The notes beneath the pieces are model-generated. The model saw only the letters and a program-made list of their open reading frames with translations. It was not told the origin of the DNA and made no database searches. A program made the translations under genes and the position numbers. 64,000 bases of DNA. It comes from Asterochloris sp. CNOR1. Taxonomy: Eukaryota; Chlorophyta; Trebouxiophyceae; Trebouxiales; Trebouxiaceae. The stretch spans positions 434,001-498,000 of the forward strand of contig OZ017750.1 of NCBI GenBank assembly GCA_963969365.1, given 5' to 3'. Below are positions 46,593 to 58,200 of this stretch, piece by piece (the first letter of the stretch is position 1; every line of letters begins with the position of its first letter).

Positions 46593-49500
46593 TTATGCCA
46601 TGCAGCCCAGCACAGATCCGGTGCACACTGCCAGCAGCTGCAGGGCACACCAGCTTTGAGCTAGAGAAGCATCGGAGTTTGATGCGCTGGTGATCCATGA
46701 CTTCTGGGGTGGCCTTTTGCTGCTGCCTATGCAGGGCCAAGCACATGCAAAGCTTGACAGCTGAGTGTAACGCCCCACACCAGGTGACTCATCAGTGATG
46801 GCCTGCCAGCAATGCCCCTCTAAGTGTACATCTGCCTGATTGTCTGCGCAGGGCTCGACAATTAGCGAGATGCCTTACCGCTGTCAAATTATTGGGGCAG
46901 CTAACAGAGAGGGGGTGGAGCAAGGCCTGGCATTACTGCATCAGGGGACAACTGCCTAGCTCTGGTAGTAAAGTGTGTCGACCCAGTCAGCATTTGCCTG
47001 TCCCCGCCCCCTCCATATCCAGGATTGGGCAACACACAGGCAGCCACTGGCTCACCTTTGACCACACGGTAGTACTCCCCGGGTGGGATGCCGCCCTGCC
47101 CATACTTGCGAGCAGGGCTGGGCGGGGAGGCCTTCCCAGGAATCTCCAGCTCAAACTCCTCCTCAAAGTACTCCTGCTCGAGCGCCGCCTGATCCTCGTC
47201 CTCTGAGTCATAGGCGGGGGGCTGCCCCTCCCACGTCTCCTCCTCAGAGTCCGCTGTGGACTTCTCCTCCTCTTCCTCGTCAGACTTTTCCTTCTCCCAT
47301 GGCATGACTTTGGAGTCATCGTCAAGGGGCTGCTCCTCCTGCTGGCTGGGGCCAGGCTTGGCCTGCGCCTGCACCCCGCCTGCATACAGACAACTGAGTG
47401 AGGCTTCAGATCACAGCCTCTGACTGAGGATGGCCAAATGGGTCTGACCAAAGCAGACCCAGCCTGCAGCCACATGAGCTTTTGCGTGATTGAGTATATC
47501 GGGCCGAGGAAGCAACAGGGTGGCTGTGCTGCTTGACGGGAGCAGGCTTTGCCTGCGGCAGCGCTTGCAGCCATGGTGTAGGGAAAAAGTAGTGATTGGT
47601 GGTTGGGTTGCAGGCCCAAGTTACAGACCTTGGGTGCAGGCATGCCATTGCTGCACACAAGCGATGCATCCTGGCATGAGCTGGATGCTCAGGCAGCCCT
47701 GTCAGCTCCAGACTGCGCCCCACATGTCCCCTGGCTGCCCTAAACAGCTTGCCCACATACTTTTGGCTACTGCAACCCAGACTGAGGCCTGCATGTGTCT
47801 TGCTGCCTTCGACATGACTTGCGCACTCACCAGCGACTGGCTCCTGCGACACTGGCGGCTGCAAACCAGCCTCCACTGAGTCTGCCTGTGGCTCAGCTGT
47901 GGGCGGCGGCCTCTCAGGCTCATGGTCCACTGTGGGCTCAGCCTCCACTGCAGGTTTGCCCTCGAGAGCCTTGCTGGCGTCTGCAGGTGCAGGCTGTGGG
48001 ACTAGCTGCTGCTCAGCTGCCTGGGGGCTGCCTGGCGCCTCATCTGAGGCAGTGGGGGGTACAAGGACTGCTTGAGGCTCCACAACCACCTGGGCCTCCG
48101 ATACGGCCGCTGGCCCCTGGTGTGTGACTGGATCCCGCTCATCCGCCGGGGTGCCAGGAGGCATCTGGACTGGCGCAGGCTTGCCAGCATCACTGACTGG
48201 TGCTGTGGCCTGCGCGCCTGCCTCAGGCTTGTTTGTTGCAGGCAGACCCTGCAGCTGGGCCTGCGCACCTGCCTCAGGCTTGCCGTCATCCCCGGCTGCT
48301 GCTATGGCCCATGCACCTGCCTCAGCCTTGCCTGTTGCAGGGGCACCCTGCAGCTGGGCCTGTGCACGGTAGCTGCCAGCCCCGGCTGATGGCAGCAGCC
48401 CAGCGCCTGTCCCAGCCTGTCGGCGCTGTGACTGTCTCAGAAGGTACTGCCTTCTGGGTATGTCCTCAGACAAGGCCTGTGCCAAAGCAGCTGGGAGCCC
48501 AGCAGCAGGAGGCTGGCCAGGTTCCCCAGCTGCTGCAGGTGGTCCAGCGGCAGGAGTGACCTCAGCGCGGACCGTCAAGTTGTCTGGCAGCCGCCCGGGG
48601 TCCCGCCCCAGCTCCCGGTACCGACACCGATTCTTGAAGGTGGCCAGCGCAAACCTCAGAGCCTCGTGCTGCACATCTTCGCCGAGGCCTTGTGTGGCAA
48701 CCTCAGCCAGTTGCATCAGGTGCATCAGCTCCTCATACTCCTCCATGGTGCCCATGGCGATGGGCGGGCCTGCAGGGTACGTCGGCGCATCTGGCTCGAC
48801 CTCCAGCTGAATCCTCCTGGCCGACGCAACAGCCTGCTTGGCATTAGCTAGGATGGCCTCAGCACGCCAGTCGCCCCGCTCAGCGAGGAGGGCTCTGCGC
48901 TGCTTGGGCAGCAGGGCAAGGGCGCTCTGCGAGGTTGGCAGGGCAGGCTGGCTCTGCGGCAGCTCGCTCTTTCCAAGGCCCCCGCCCAGGTTGAACAGGC
49001 CGCCCAGTCGATGCATGAGGCGCTCGATGACGCTGCGCTCAGGCTTCTGTTCGGCGGAGGCAGGACCTGATGAGGTGCCGGCGGCCCGAGAAGTGATAGC
49101 CGCTGCGACTGTGGCAGCAGCTGCCGCCCTCCCAGCAGCCTCTACCAGAGCAACAGCCTCTGCCACAGCCGCAGCAGCAGCAGCGGCACCCTGCGCTGAG
49201 TCGGCGACAGGCGGGGCTGCTATGACCTGCTCAGGGGCCAGCCCAGGTGCCGAGGGGGTACCTGGTGCCTGGCGCTTGTCTGCTGGCAGGGCAGCCTCCC
49301 CTGCGTCCCTTTGCAGCATGAGCTCCCCCAAGGGGCTGCTGTCTCTGTGCTGGTGGTTGGAGCGGAAGACCGCATCTTCCATGGCATCCCGCCCCTCTTC
49401 CCAGTTCATTTCGCGGTCCAGCACCTGCTCCAGAATCTCCAGCATCTCCAACTGCAGCAGGGGTCAATGCAGCAGAGGTGGGTCGCTGGGGAGAGCCAGA

Positions 49501-51943
49501 GCAGGTTGTGACAGCTCCACAACCCTCTGTGTGCCATCCTCCTCTCACAAATCCCCTCAAGATCACTGAGGCCCAGGCCCTAGGACCCAACCCTGCTGCA
49601 CCACTGCCCCTCTGATCTCAACACCTGCAGTAAGGCTTGAGCCCCAGTGCAAGAACACCAAAATGTCTTTGCAGTGCACCCACGGCCTGCTGCCAGCCAC
49701 TCTGCGATTGCCCTGAGTGCTTCGGCGCTGCAGAGAAGCCTGCTGGGCCTCATGTCTTTGCATTGTTGTAGCACGTGCACCATGCGCTTTTGGCTTCAGG
49801 CAGATGAGCTTGGCCCCCAAGTTGACAAGCTGCACCAGCAGTCGCCTTGCCTTCAGCGGTTCCGCAAAGGGCTGAAGTCCTGCCTCCAGCTCGGCACGAA
49901 CTTTCTGCTTGAATATCAAATCCTCTGCAGCCTCCTTCCTCTTTCTCTCCACCTCCCTGCACAAGACGTTGCAGGGAGTTGCTGATCTGCAGAGAGGCTG
50001 CCTCCTCTTGATGCTGATGCTCTGGCAGGCCCTCCTATAGAAAACCCTCTAGGCGTCCTTGTCAACTAGCCTCCTTTAGCAGCATGTGAATCGCAAGGCA
50101 GAGACCCCAGAACGAGAGTTGGTGCGGACTCCCTGCACCAGCTGGCACATGAAGGGCGTCTCAGGAGGCTGCCTGCTGATGGGCAGAAGAAGCACGAGTC
50201 TCAGCAGGCAGCCACAGCCAGGGCGGACAGCAGCAGAAGAAGGAGGTCAATGGCACATGCAGCGCCGTTGCGGGCAGCTGTGACAGCCTGCAGCACCCCT
50301 GCTACAGCTCTTGTGCAGAGGACTGCCAACAAAAAGAGCCCCTGCCTCGCCACACTGTGCACTGTGCACGAGGGGCACCAGTGGCTTACACTTCATGGAT
50401 GATGTCCTCCAGCTTCTCTCCTTGGATGTATCTATCATACCTGCAGAAAATTCAGGGAAGGGGTGCTTGAGGCACAGAGCATGAACCGACCCAAAGCGGT
50501 GCACAAGGACCACACAGCTGCAGGCTGCCCTGCTGCCAAGCGTTGCTCACAAGCCTGGAGAGGGATGCCCACAGCCTTCCCATGGCAGGAGGCAATCCTG
50601 CAGAGCTGCAGCCACCCCACACTGGCCCCTCATGCAGTGGCTGTGGCTGTCCCACATCATCATGGAAACCCATCACCATCCACAAGGCAACTGCATACAA
50701 TGCAGAGCCTCCCTCCTGACCCTTGGTGACTTCTGGAGCACCTTTGGGCGCATGCCCCACAGCAGGTCCCCTGACTCACCCTGGCCCCTTGAGGAAATAG
50801 TCGCGGTTGTTCATCAACAATTTGGTGTTGACTGCATCCAGATCCTTCGTCAGGCCTTTGATGTGCATGGGGCGTGTCCTTGGCCCTGCAGGGCTCACGG
50901 TGCTGGAGGCCTTCTGTCGTTTGGCCTTCTTGGGTGGCTTGGGTGGGCGCGGCCCGGCTGTCACGCTGCCGGGGCTGATCACAACCCTGGGGGCCCGCCT
51001 AGAGCTGGCAGCTGAGAACAGCAGCCCAGCTGCGCCATGGTACAGGATTGTGGGCTGTTGATGGAGAGCCTGCAGGCAGCACAGCACATGACTGGCACCT
51101 GTGTGCACCAGGAATGTCCTGGTCATGGCTGTGCAGGCTTCCAAGCAGGATATGGGCCAGGCTCCCTGCAGGGCTGCCAAGTATGGGTGCCACGCCGCAG
51201 GCAGGGCACTCAGTGGTGGAGGCCTGCATGGCAATAAGCTGGTGCCTGCAGGCAGGGCTTTGAGGATTGGACTAGGGCCTGAGGCAGGACTGCAGCAGGA
51301 TGGCCATGCCAAGCCTGCAGGCAGTGAACGAGGCTGAGGTTTCATAGAGACATCAGCCACCTGCAGCTGGCAGCCCAAACAGCCAGACGCTGCACAGCCC
51401 GAGCACAGTGATGCTGCAGCGCCTGCAAGCGGCAAGTGGAGTCATGGGTCAGTGTCGCCTCCAGCAGGCCGGCTGCTGTGCAGGGGATCAGCAGGCCAGT
51501 CCGCTGCCGCTGAGCTTCTGTCCAGGCCCTGCTGCCCTGTGGCAGAGAACTCAGGGTGGGCAGCAGGGTCTGCAGGCAGGGCAGACAAGGGAGCATTCCT
51601 TCTGGCCAGGTGATGCCCTACAGAAGCGCCCGGCAACTTTGCCGCTTGCAGGCTGCTTGACCGCACGCAGCACGTACAGCCTGTCCAGTTTGCAATGTAG
51701 CATCTGGTCCTGGTACATCCTGTCCTGTCCTGACTGCAAGGCAGGCAAGCTGTGTAGCTCTGAACTGTCCAGCAGTGGTGGCAGCTGAGCACTCACGCGC
51801 AGCCTCTGCTGTGCAGCCTCTGCCTGAGGAGGCCCCTGCCGCATCTTGGAGTGTGCCCCACCTCCCTTGCCGCTGCTGCTGCAGGCCATCAGGATGCAGC
51901 TCAGTGAGTGCAGGTGCGCCTTGCGCTGTTCAGTGGGAAACAA
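46593..51943 (-). CDS. Unrecognised Ala/Pro/Gln-rich protein
   Basis: The firm part is a large exon 47831-49451, then 47056-47379 and a terminal 46593-46843; these agree in phase. Further upstream the exons at about 50390-50440 and 50765-51010 agree with each other (LLMNNRDYFLKGPG then YDRYIQGEKLEDIIHE). The exon near 49790-49965 (KRKEAAEDLIFKQKVRAELE) and the 5' exons near 51.4-51.94 kb look coding, but their junctions are unresolved. The big exon begins LEMLEILEQVLDREMNWEEG, passes through Ala-rich low complexity, a helical part (EEYEELMHLMQLAEVATQGL, FALATFKNRCRYRELGRDPG) and a Pro/Ala/Gln tail with imperfect repeats. The next exon is strongly acidic (EKEKSDEEEEEKSTADSEEE). No domain recognised. 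Exact start unknown. Confidence 0.55.
48170..48375 (-). repeat. In-frame tandem repeat in a coding exon
   Basis: Within the large exon the peptide pattern QLQG(A/L)PAT(G/N)K(A/P)EAGA recurs, followed by a degenerate third copy (APVSDAGKPAPVQ). Units are roughly 100 bp. Length variation here would keep the frame. Confidence 0.7.
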
Positions 51944-52251
51944 ACACCCGCAGGAGTATGTCTTGCAGACTCATTGTTTGCACGTTGAGCCATGAGCGTT
52001 TCACCTGGCACAGCCCCACGGCAAGACCATCTGAGAAGTTTGTCAGGGACCCCAGCATTGGCAGCTAGGTCTGCCTAAGACTGCTTGTCTGAATACCATC
52101 AAGCGAGATCTCGTGTAGGAGTTGCCAAGGATCACTTTGACCTAGATTTCAATTTAGATTTCTCAGTTGACACTCTCACTACAGGTTTGTGCTGGTTGCT
52201 GCTGCAGCTGCGACTCTCTCGATGGCTCTGTGGTGGCATACTGTTGTGTGC
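51944..52251. other. Short intergenic spacer, about 300 bp
   Basis: Lies between the presumed start of the Ala/Pro/Gln-rich gene and the stop of the biotin carrier gene, both on the minus strand. Contains an AT-rich patch near 52145-52165 (ATTTCAATTTAGATTTC). No exon seen. Confidence 0.4.
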
Positions 52252-54491
52252 TCACTGAGCAATTGTCAACAGAGGCTGCAGCCAGACAGAAAGGTGTCAG
52301 TAGCCAGCATGAACCAGCTGCAGCAAGGACAACCAGACAGCAGCATGCAGGAGCCCACCTGGCCTGGGGTCACTGAGGTGCCATTCTCGACCAGCCACTT
52401 CACCACACTCCCGCTCACATCAGCCTGCAGACCACCTTCAGCGTGAGCGCAGCGCAACAGTCGCCATGCAGCCATACAAGAACTCAGTGGGCACAGTGTC
52501 AAGCGTGTACAGTGTGCAGCTGGGACTGCAAAGGTGTCCTTTCGGCAGGCCAACAGCTTAAGCGCAGCATGAGCCTGCCCATGGCCCCATCAAGGACCAC
52601 ATGCGCACAGCATCATGCATGCGATGAGGTGGCACATGTGCAGCTGCTCATGCAAGGCTGCAGTACAGCATCATGTGCAGACACAGCAGGCCCGTTCTGC
52701 TTTGGGCCTGGTGTCAGCAGTGTCACAAGCCCACCTCAATCTCGTTCATCAGCTTCATGGCCTCAATGATGCACACGGTCTGCCCGCTGGTGACCCGGTC
52801 GCCCTCCTTGACGAAGACAGCCTCGCCAGGGGCGGGGCTCCTGTAGAAGGTCCCCGCCATCGGGGATGTCACCTGCAATTGCACACTGTTGTCACTAACG
52901 AAGCAGAGGTGCGCGTGCAGGTCATGCCTGCTGGAGGGCCAGGACTCAGCGCTTGAAGCCACTCCTGAGACAGCCGTGCCAGCTGCTGACAGGGTCGATG
53001 CAACTCGTGGGGATCGGCTTTGGAACAGCTGTGCATGCTGCTCTGCAAGGCAGCATCCCCAAGCAGCAAGGCACTGGCAGCTGTGTGGCATGCATCGCCT
53101 GCATGCCAAACACAGCTTGCTACACACTGCTGTGCAGGACCAGTGCTGCACTGCGCAGGCAGGCTGCATCGGGCATGCAAAGCACCTTGTAGCCAGAGTC
53201 GCCGCCAGCATCTCCTGCAGGCTTGGGCTCGGGAGCCTTCTCTTGAGAGGGAGGTGGAGTGCTTGATTGGGGTGCCTGGGGCGGTGGGCCAGGCTGCTGC
53301 ATCTGCTGCTGCATCTGCGGCTGCCACATCTGGGGAGGTGCCTGCGAGCAGAGCATTCTGAGCTCTGCAACCAAATATAGGAGCACCCCTTTGCGAGCCT
53401 GTACCAGCCGCGCCTGAGGGCACATGCATGTGCTCTGAAGAGCTGGATCACAGCAAGGTATGGAGGGCGGCAAGCCAGCATTGAGCAGGGTGCAGCTGGC
53501 CCTGGCACCAGCGAAAACCTGTGGCAGCACTCTGCGAAGAGGTGCACACTGCCAGCACACACAAGGCCAGCAAGGCACGAATGGCAGTCAGCAAGCCCCA
53601 AGCAGGCTTTGTCAAGGCTGTGTCAGCAACTGAGCCACCAGCTGAGCACAGACGATGCTCATAGAGCCTGCCAACCCCAGGAATGTACACAGGCGGTCCT
53701 GGCTGCATCGCAAGAGGGCACCCTCAGAGGAATGGAGGGCAGCCAATCCGCCAAGCAGAGCAACCAGCACCCTCCCTTCTGCACAGCATGTGAGCTGCCG
53801 GCCCCCCTGGCCTGTGCACAGACAGATACTTCGGCTATCTGGCTGAATGGCATCAATGTGTGGTGGGGCAGTCAGCCAGCCTTGAGGTCGTGACAAGCCC
53901 CACCCAAGCCTGAGCAAGGCACTCACAGAAGCTGCCCAGGTGTGCGAGCCCTCTGACCTGTGCATAGACTGGCTCCGGCTGCTCCAGTGCCTCCTTCTTC
54001 TTGACTGACAGGCTGAATTTCTTGCTCTTCAGCTCCAGCTCCACAATGTCAGTGCTGTGCACCATTCTGCACAGAGCAAAGTCAGTCCAGGTGAGACAGC
54101 CCAAGCCTGAGCTTGACGTGTATAGCTACTGGGCACTCAAAGAGGGGCGCATAGGCATGCAGGGAGCGCAGGGGGTCTTGCTGTAGTCACCTGAGGATTT
54201 CGCTGAGCTCCTCAAAGTCCATGGGGTTGGTTGGGCCCCCAGTGGCGCCATTGCTGGCAGCAGATGAGGCTGAGGCCTCCTCTGTGTTTGCAGCCCTGCT
54301 CCTCACCAGGGCCCTGCCTGAGGCCTGAATCCAGAGTGTATCAATCAAAACTGGCTCTGAAGGCCTGGCAGTGCACCAGATCACATTGCCATGGCTGTAT
54401 GCCTTACCTTGACAGGTGCTATCCTGCCCAGGCATGGCTGCACTGCAGGCCTCGTCAATGGCGAAGGCGCCTGCACGCCGGTTGGGTGCAT
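52252..54491 (-). CDS. Biotin carboxyl carrier protein of plastid acetyl-CoA carboxylase
   Basis: Carries the biotin that shuttles CO2 from biotin carboxylase to the carboxyltransferase, making malonyl-CoA for plastid fatty acid synthesis. Seven exons (minus): 54408-54491, 54191-54324, 53958-54066, 53186-53341, 52735-52872, 52359-52424, 52252-52275; 236 residues, all phases agree. The first ~45 residues ([20 protein letters not shown] onward) are Ser/Thr/Arg-rich with few acids, like a transit peptide. Then come [20 protein letters not shown], a Pro/Gln-rich linker with repeated QMQQ, and the biotinyl domain: [27 protein letters not shown] with the biotinylated lysine near 201, [15 protein letters not shown] and the end [12 protein letters not shown]. 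The last exon codes only seven residues. Order and motifs match bacterial-type BCCP. Confidence 0.96.
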
Positions 54492-55203
54492 AGTTGCGGA
54501 CTGGGCAGATTGATCGTAACCCTAAAGATCATTGACCGGTCCTCAGAGAGGCATTTCCAACCGCTCAGTGTTGGGGTAGAGTGAGCCTCAGGACACTGGA
54601 ACACAGGATCTTGGTACACTTAGTGGCAAAGACACATAAAAGCACTACTCCAAATGCGTGAGCTGATGTCTGTCATGCTCTCAAGAAAGTGGTAAAGCTG
54701 TGTTACAAAGAGCAGCTGTCATTCAGAGACGACATTCCTTCACATTGAGACCTTGACATCCAAGCATCTGTCAAGCATGGGGGTGCTGCCAACAACACTG
54801 CTCAATCGGCCTTCCCAGGAGAGCGGCATTGCATGGGTGTTCATGATAGGTCCGGGAATATACATGTCAGGGGGCTGTCAAGAGTGTGTCAAAATTTGCA
54901 AGTGGCGATAGCAGCCACAGGTGGTGTTCAGAAAGGCTTGAGCAGACCCCACAGGCAGTGGCGCTGCACTTGTTTGTGTGCAGCAGTACTGGTTCCTGCC
55001 AAGCCTTCTGCCCTGGTCAGCATTATTGTCGATTCTGAATGGGGCCCATGTAGCTGCAGCAATCTGGGGTCAGGCAGACAGCTCGTTGGGTGGTTCACAG
55101 CAGTGGGAGCGGCATCCTCAGGTTGCCCACACCAGCTGTTGGGTGCAGGCGCCTCACGCCCTAAACTTCCATTCTAGGGCCCACCAACAACCAGGCCAAC
55201 GCT
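54492..55203. other. Intergenic, about 710 bp
   Basis: Lies between the biotin carrier start and the ABCD transporter stop, both minus, so it should hold the biotin carrier promoter and the transporter 3' UTR. No exon with agreeing phase was found. Confidence 0.5.
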
Positions 55204-58200
55204 TCACTTGATGATGCGGCGCCACTCCCACTCCCCCTGGCCGTCCACCAGGCAGAGCTCGGCCACATGGTATTTCACCAGGGCTGGCCGCTGAGTGATG
55301 GTGACCAGAGTGATCCCCAGCTTGGCAGCGTGCTTGTACAGCTGCTCCTCAATGTCCACGCTGGTGGCATTGGTGCACTCATCCAGCACCCCGAACTTTG
55401 GGTGTTGATAGAACAGGCGGGCCATGCCAATGCGCTGCTGCTCCCCTGCATCAGGGTGCAGGAGCATGTCAGGCGGACCTGGGGGACGTCAGCTGCTAGT
55501 GAACTTGAGATGCTGTGCAGGCAGGCCATGCTGGTGTTCTGCTACTCGTTGATGGAGGCAGGACATCCACTTGATTCTGGTGGTCACAGCAAGGGCTGCC
55601 CTTGGGAGCAAGCCAATAGAGGCTGCTGGACCTGAGCTTCGGGAGCTTCAATTCATTTTCATGGGCAGGCCTTTTCCGCCAGAGGCGGCATGCGACAAAA
55701 ACCTTCAGCTGCCCATAGGAGCATGCTGGGGACGCTCCAGCTGTACAGCACTCACTGTGCCTCTCACCAGTGCAGCCCCCGCAACATACGTCTTTAGCAT
55801 GCCAGCCCGGCAGCCAGAATAGACCGCCAACATCCCTGCCATGCAGACCACTGTTGTATGCTCACCGAGGGACAGGGTCTCGCCCAGTCGCCACCACCAC
55901 CACCACCCCGTTCCACTAAACCACCAACATCCCTGCCATGCACATTGATTTGAGATGCTCACCAAGGAACAGGATGTCGCCCCAGTCAGCCATAGAATTC
56001 CACTAGACCACCAACACTTTTGAGATGCTCACCGAGGGACAGGGTCTCGCCCCAGTCAGCCACAGAGTTCCACCCACCCTCCCTCTTGACCAGGTAGGAC
56101 AGACGGACGACTCTCATGAGGTCATCGAGGCGACCCTCCAGCTGCCTGCGGCCCTCCTTGAGGCCCTCGCAGCCCTCAGCTGCCACCGCATCTGCCACGC
56201 TGACAGGGTAAATGACCTGCAGTGGGGAGCACAGGCAGAATCAAGATGCGCATTGGCAACTCCAGGCCCGGGCTTAAGACCTTCAGGTGGCAAGGAGGGT
56301 TGCAAACACACTCAGTTGCAACAGGGCTCACCGCCCTGGGCCAGGGTAGACGACTTGGCAGCAGTGGGGAAGGTGTGCAAGTTCAAGCAGCAAAGAGGAG
56401 CCCTGTGCACAGCCAGAACTGCACAAACCCTTAGCAGTTGCTGCATATGTATGCTGCCAGGGGCATAGCAGCTGGTGGAACTTTGGGGTTCCACAAAGTC
56501 CCAAAGGAGCCTGTTGCACAAATCGTGACATTGCAGCAAAACTTCAGGAAAAGAAAAGGAAAGGGGCACTACATGCTGCAGGCGTGGGGGTCCAGAAAGC
56601 ACCGCCATCAGCTGCTCATGTGATGCTTGCTAGTAGCAGCTGAGAATCTTGCAAGTCCCCTGCCAGCGATGGGTGACGAGCCTTTAAGCGCAGGTGTGCA
56701 GAGAGGCAGGCTAGGCAACTGCAGCAGCGGCCGTCATCCACAGCAGCAGGCCAATGCACACACACCTGTTCAAGCAGGGTGCCAATGGTGGTGTAGGGCT
56801 TCTGAGGCACGTAAAAGATGTCTGACATCTCCTTGCCATTCTGCTGGTGCACAGGTCTGCGCACCAGACCATCGCTGGTGGGCCAGAGACCAGCCAGAAT
56901 CCTGAACAGGCTGCTCTTGCCTGAGCCATTGGGGCCTGCACAGAGATGCAGCTGAAGGGTCCAGACAGATGTGTATGATACTGAGGCAGCTCATGCTGCC
57001 CAGGATCAAGGCTGCCACCCAGCCACAGTGCATGCTTGCTTCACCAGCGCAGCCCAACGGGCAGCCAACCTCGTCGTGCCCAGCAGCTGCCACACAGCAA
57101 TCGTCACACCATCCCAGAGCCATGAGATGCAGCACGGCATGAAGATGCGCCAGAACTGACCTGTCACCAGGACGCTGTTGCCGGGCAGGACCTGAAAGGA
57201 CAGTTCCCGGGCCAGCATCTTGCCGCTGGGGGTCACCACGTTGACCGCCTCAAACAGGATGCCCTCAGAGACGCTGGAGGAGCGCGCCCGGTGCAGCGAG
57301 GCGCTCCTCTGCAGGTTCTGGGACTTGTCCATGATCTCCAGCAGCTCCGACACCCTGCAGATAGGAGGCAGGCACAGCTTGCAGGCCGGCTCAGCAGCTG
57401 CCCTAAGTCTGTCGCAACTTCTTTTGCAGCTCTAGCGTGGCAGCACTCCCTTGCGACACGCAGCCTCGCTAGCGCTCCAGACAGAGGACCCCGGCCTTCT
57501 GGCTACCTGGGATCGTTGGCTGACTAAGTACATGCCGGCGCACAACTGGTGAGGCCCGCCCGATAGCTCGCCAAGCCCCTGTCAGTCACCAGCAGGTCTG
57601 TCACTGCACGCACCTGGTGACGCCCCCCGACAGCTCGGCAAAGCGCTTGTTGAGGGCCAGGAGCTCCCCAAAGGCTGTGAAGCAGTTGGAGACCACAGAG
57701 GACAGGTAGCGCATGTTGTGCACCAGCAGACCCTGCAGGCAGGACACAGGGGTGCTTGGCACAGGACTCTGCAGCTAAGGTGGGCCATGCTGGTCAGGCT
57801 GGGAGCACTGCTGGATTTTCTTTCTTTAGATGGCAGTATTGCCGGCACGTGCCAGCACCACCGTGCATGCAGAACAGAAACGGCATGGGCCATGGCTGGC
57901 AGTGCAAGACACAGGCAAAGATTTGTGTGGTGACGGGCAGTCCAAACACAGCGCAGACGTCAACAGAGCATCTGCCTGGGCAGACTCGATTGTGAGCAGC
58001 AGTAGCAACAGCTGGGAGGCCCATGTCTGATTCAGGCAGCAGGTCAGCTGAAGCGGTCTAGGTCATGGAAGACTGGAGCCTGCATTCCCTCTTATCAATT
58101 TATGCATGTCCTAGCATGGAGCCAAGCTGGCGCTTGCCACGCCTGCCACGTGCATGGGTGGCCCACCTGAACGGCAGGGTCCGAGAAGTTGCTCTGGTGG

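Noticed and set aside
47406-49451. Longest open frame in the window, 681 codons
   Set aside because: The lower 425 bp run past a good GTGAGT donor at 47830 into intron with no coding character. Only 47831-49451 was kept as exon.
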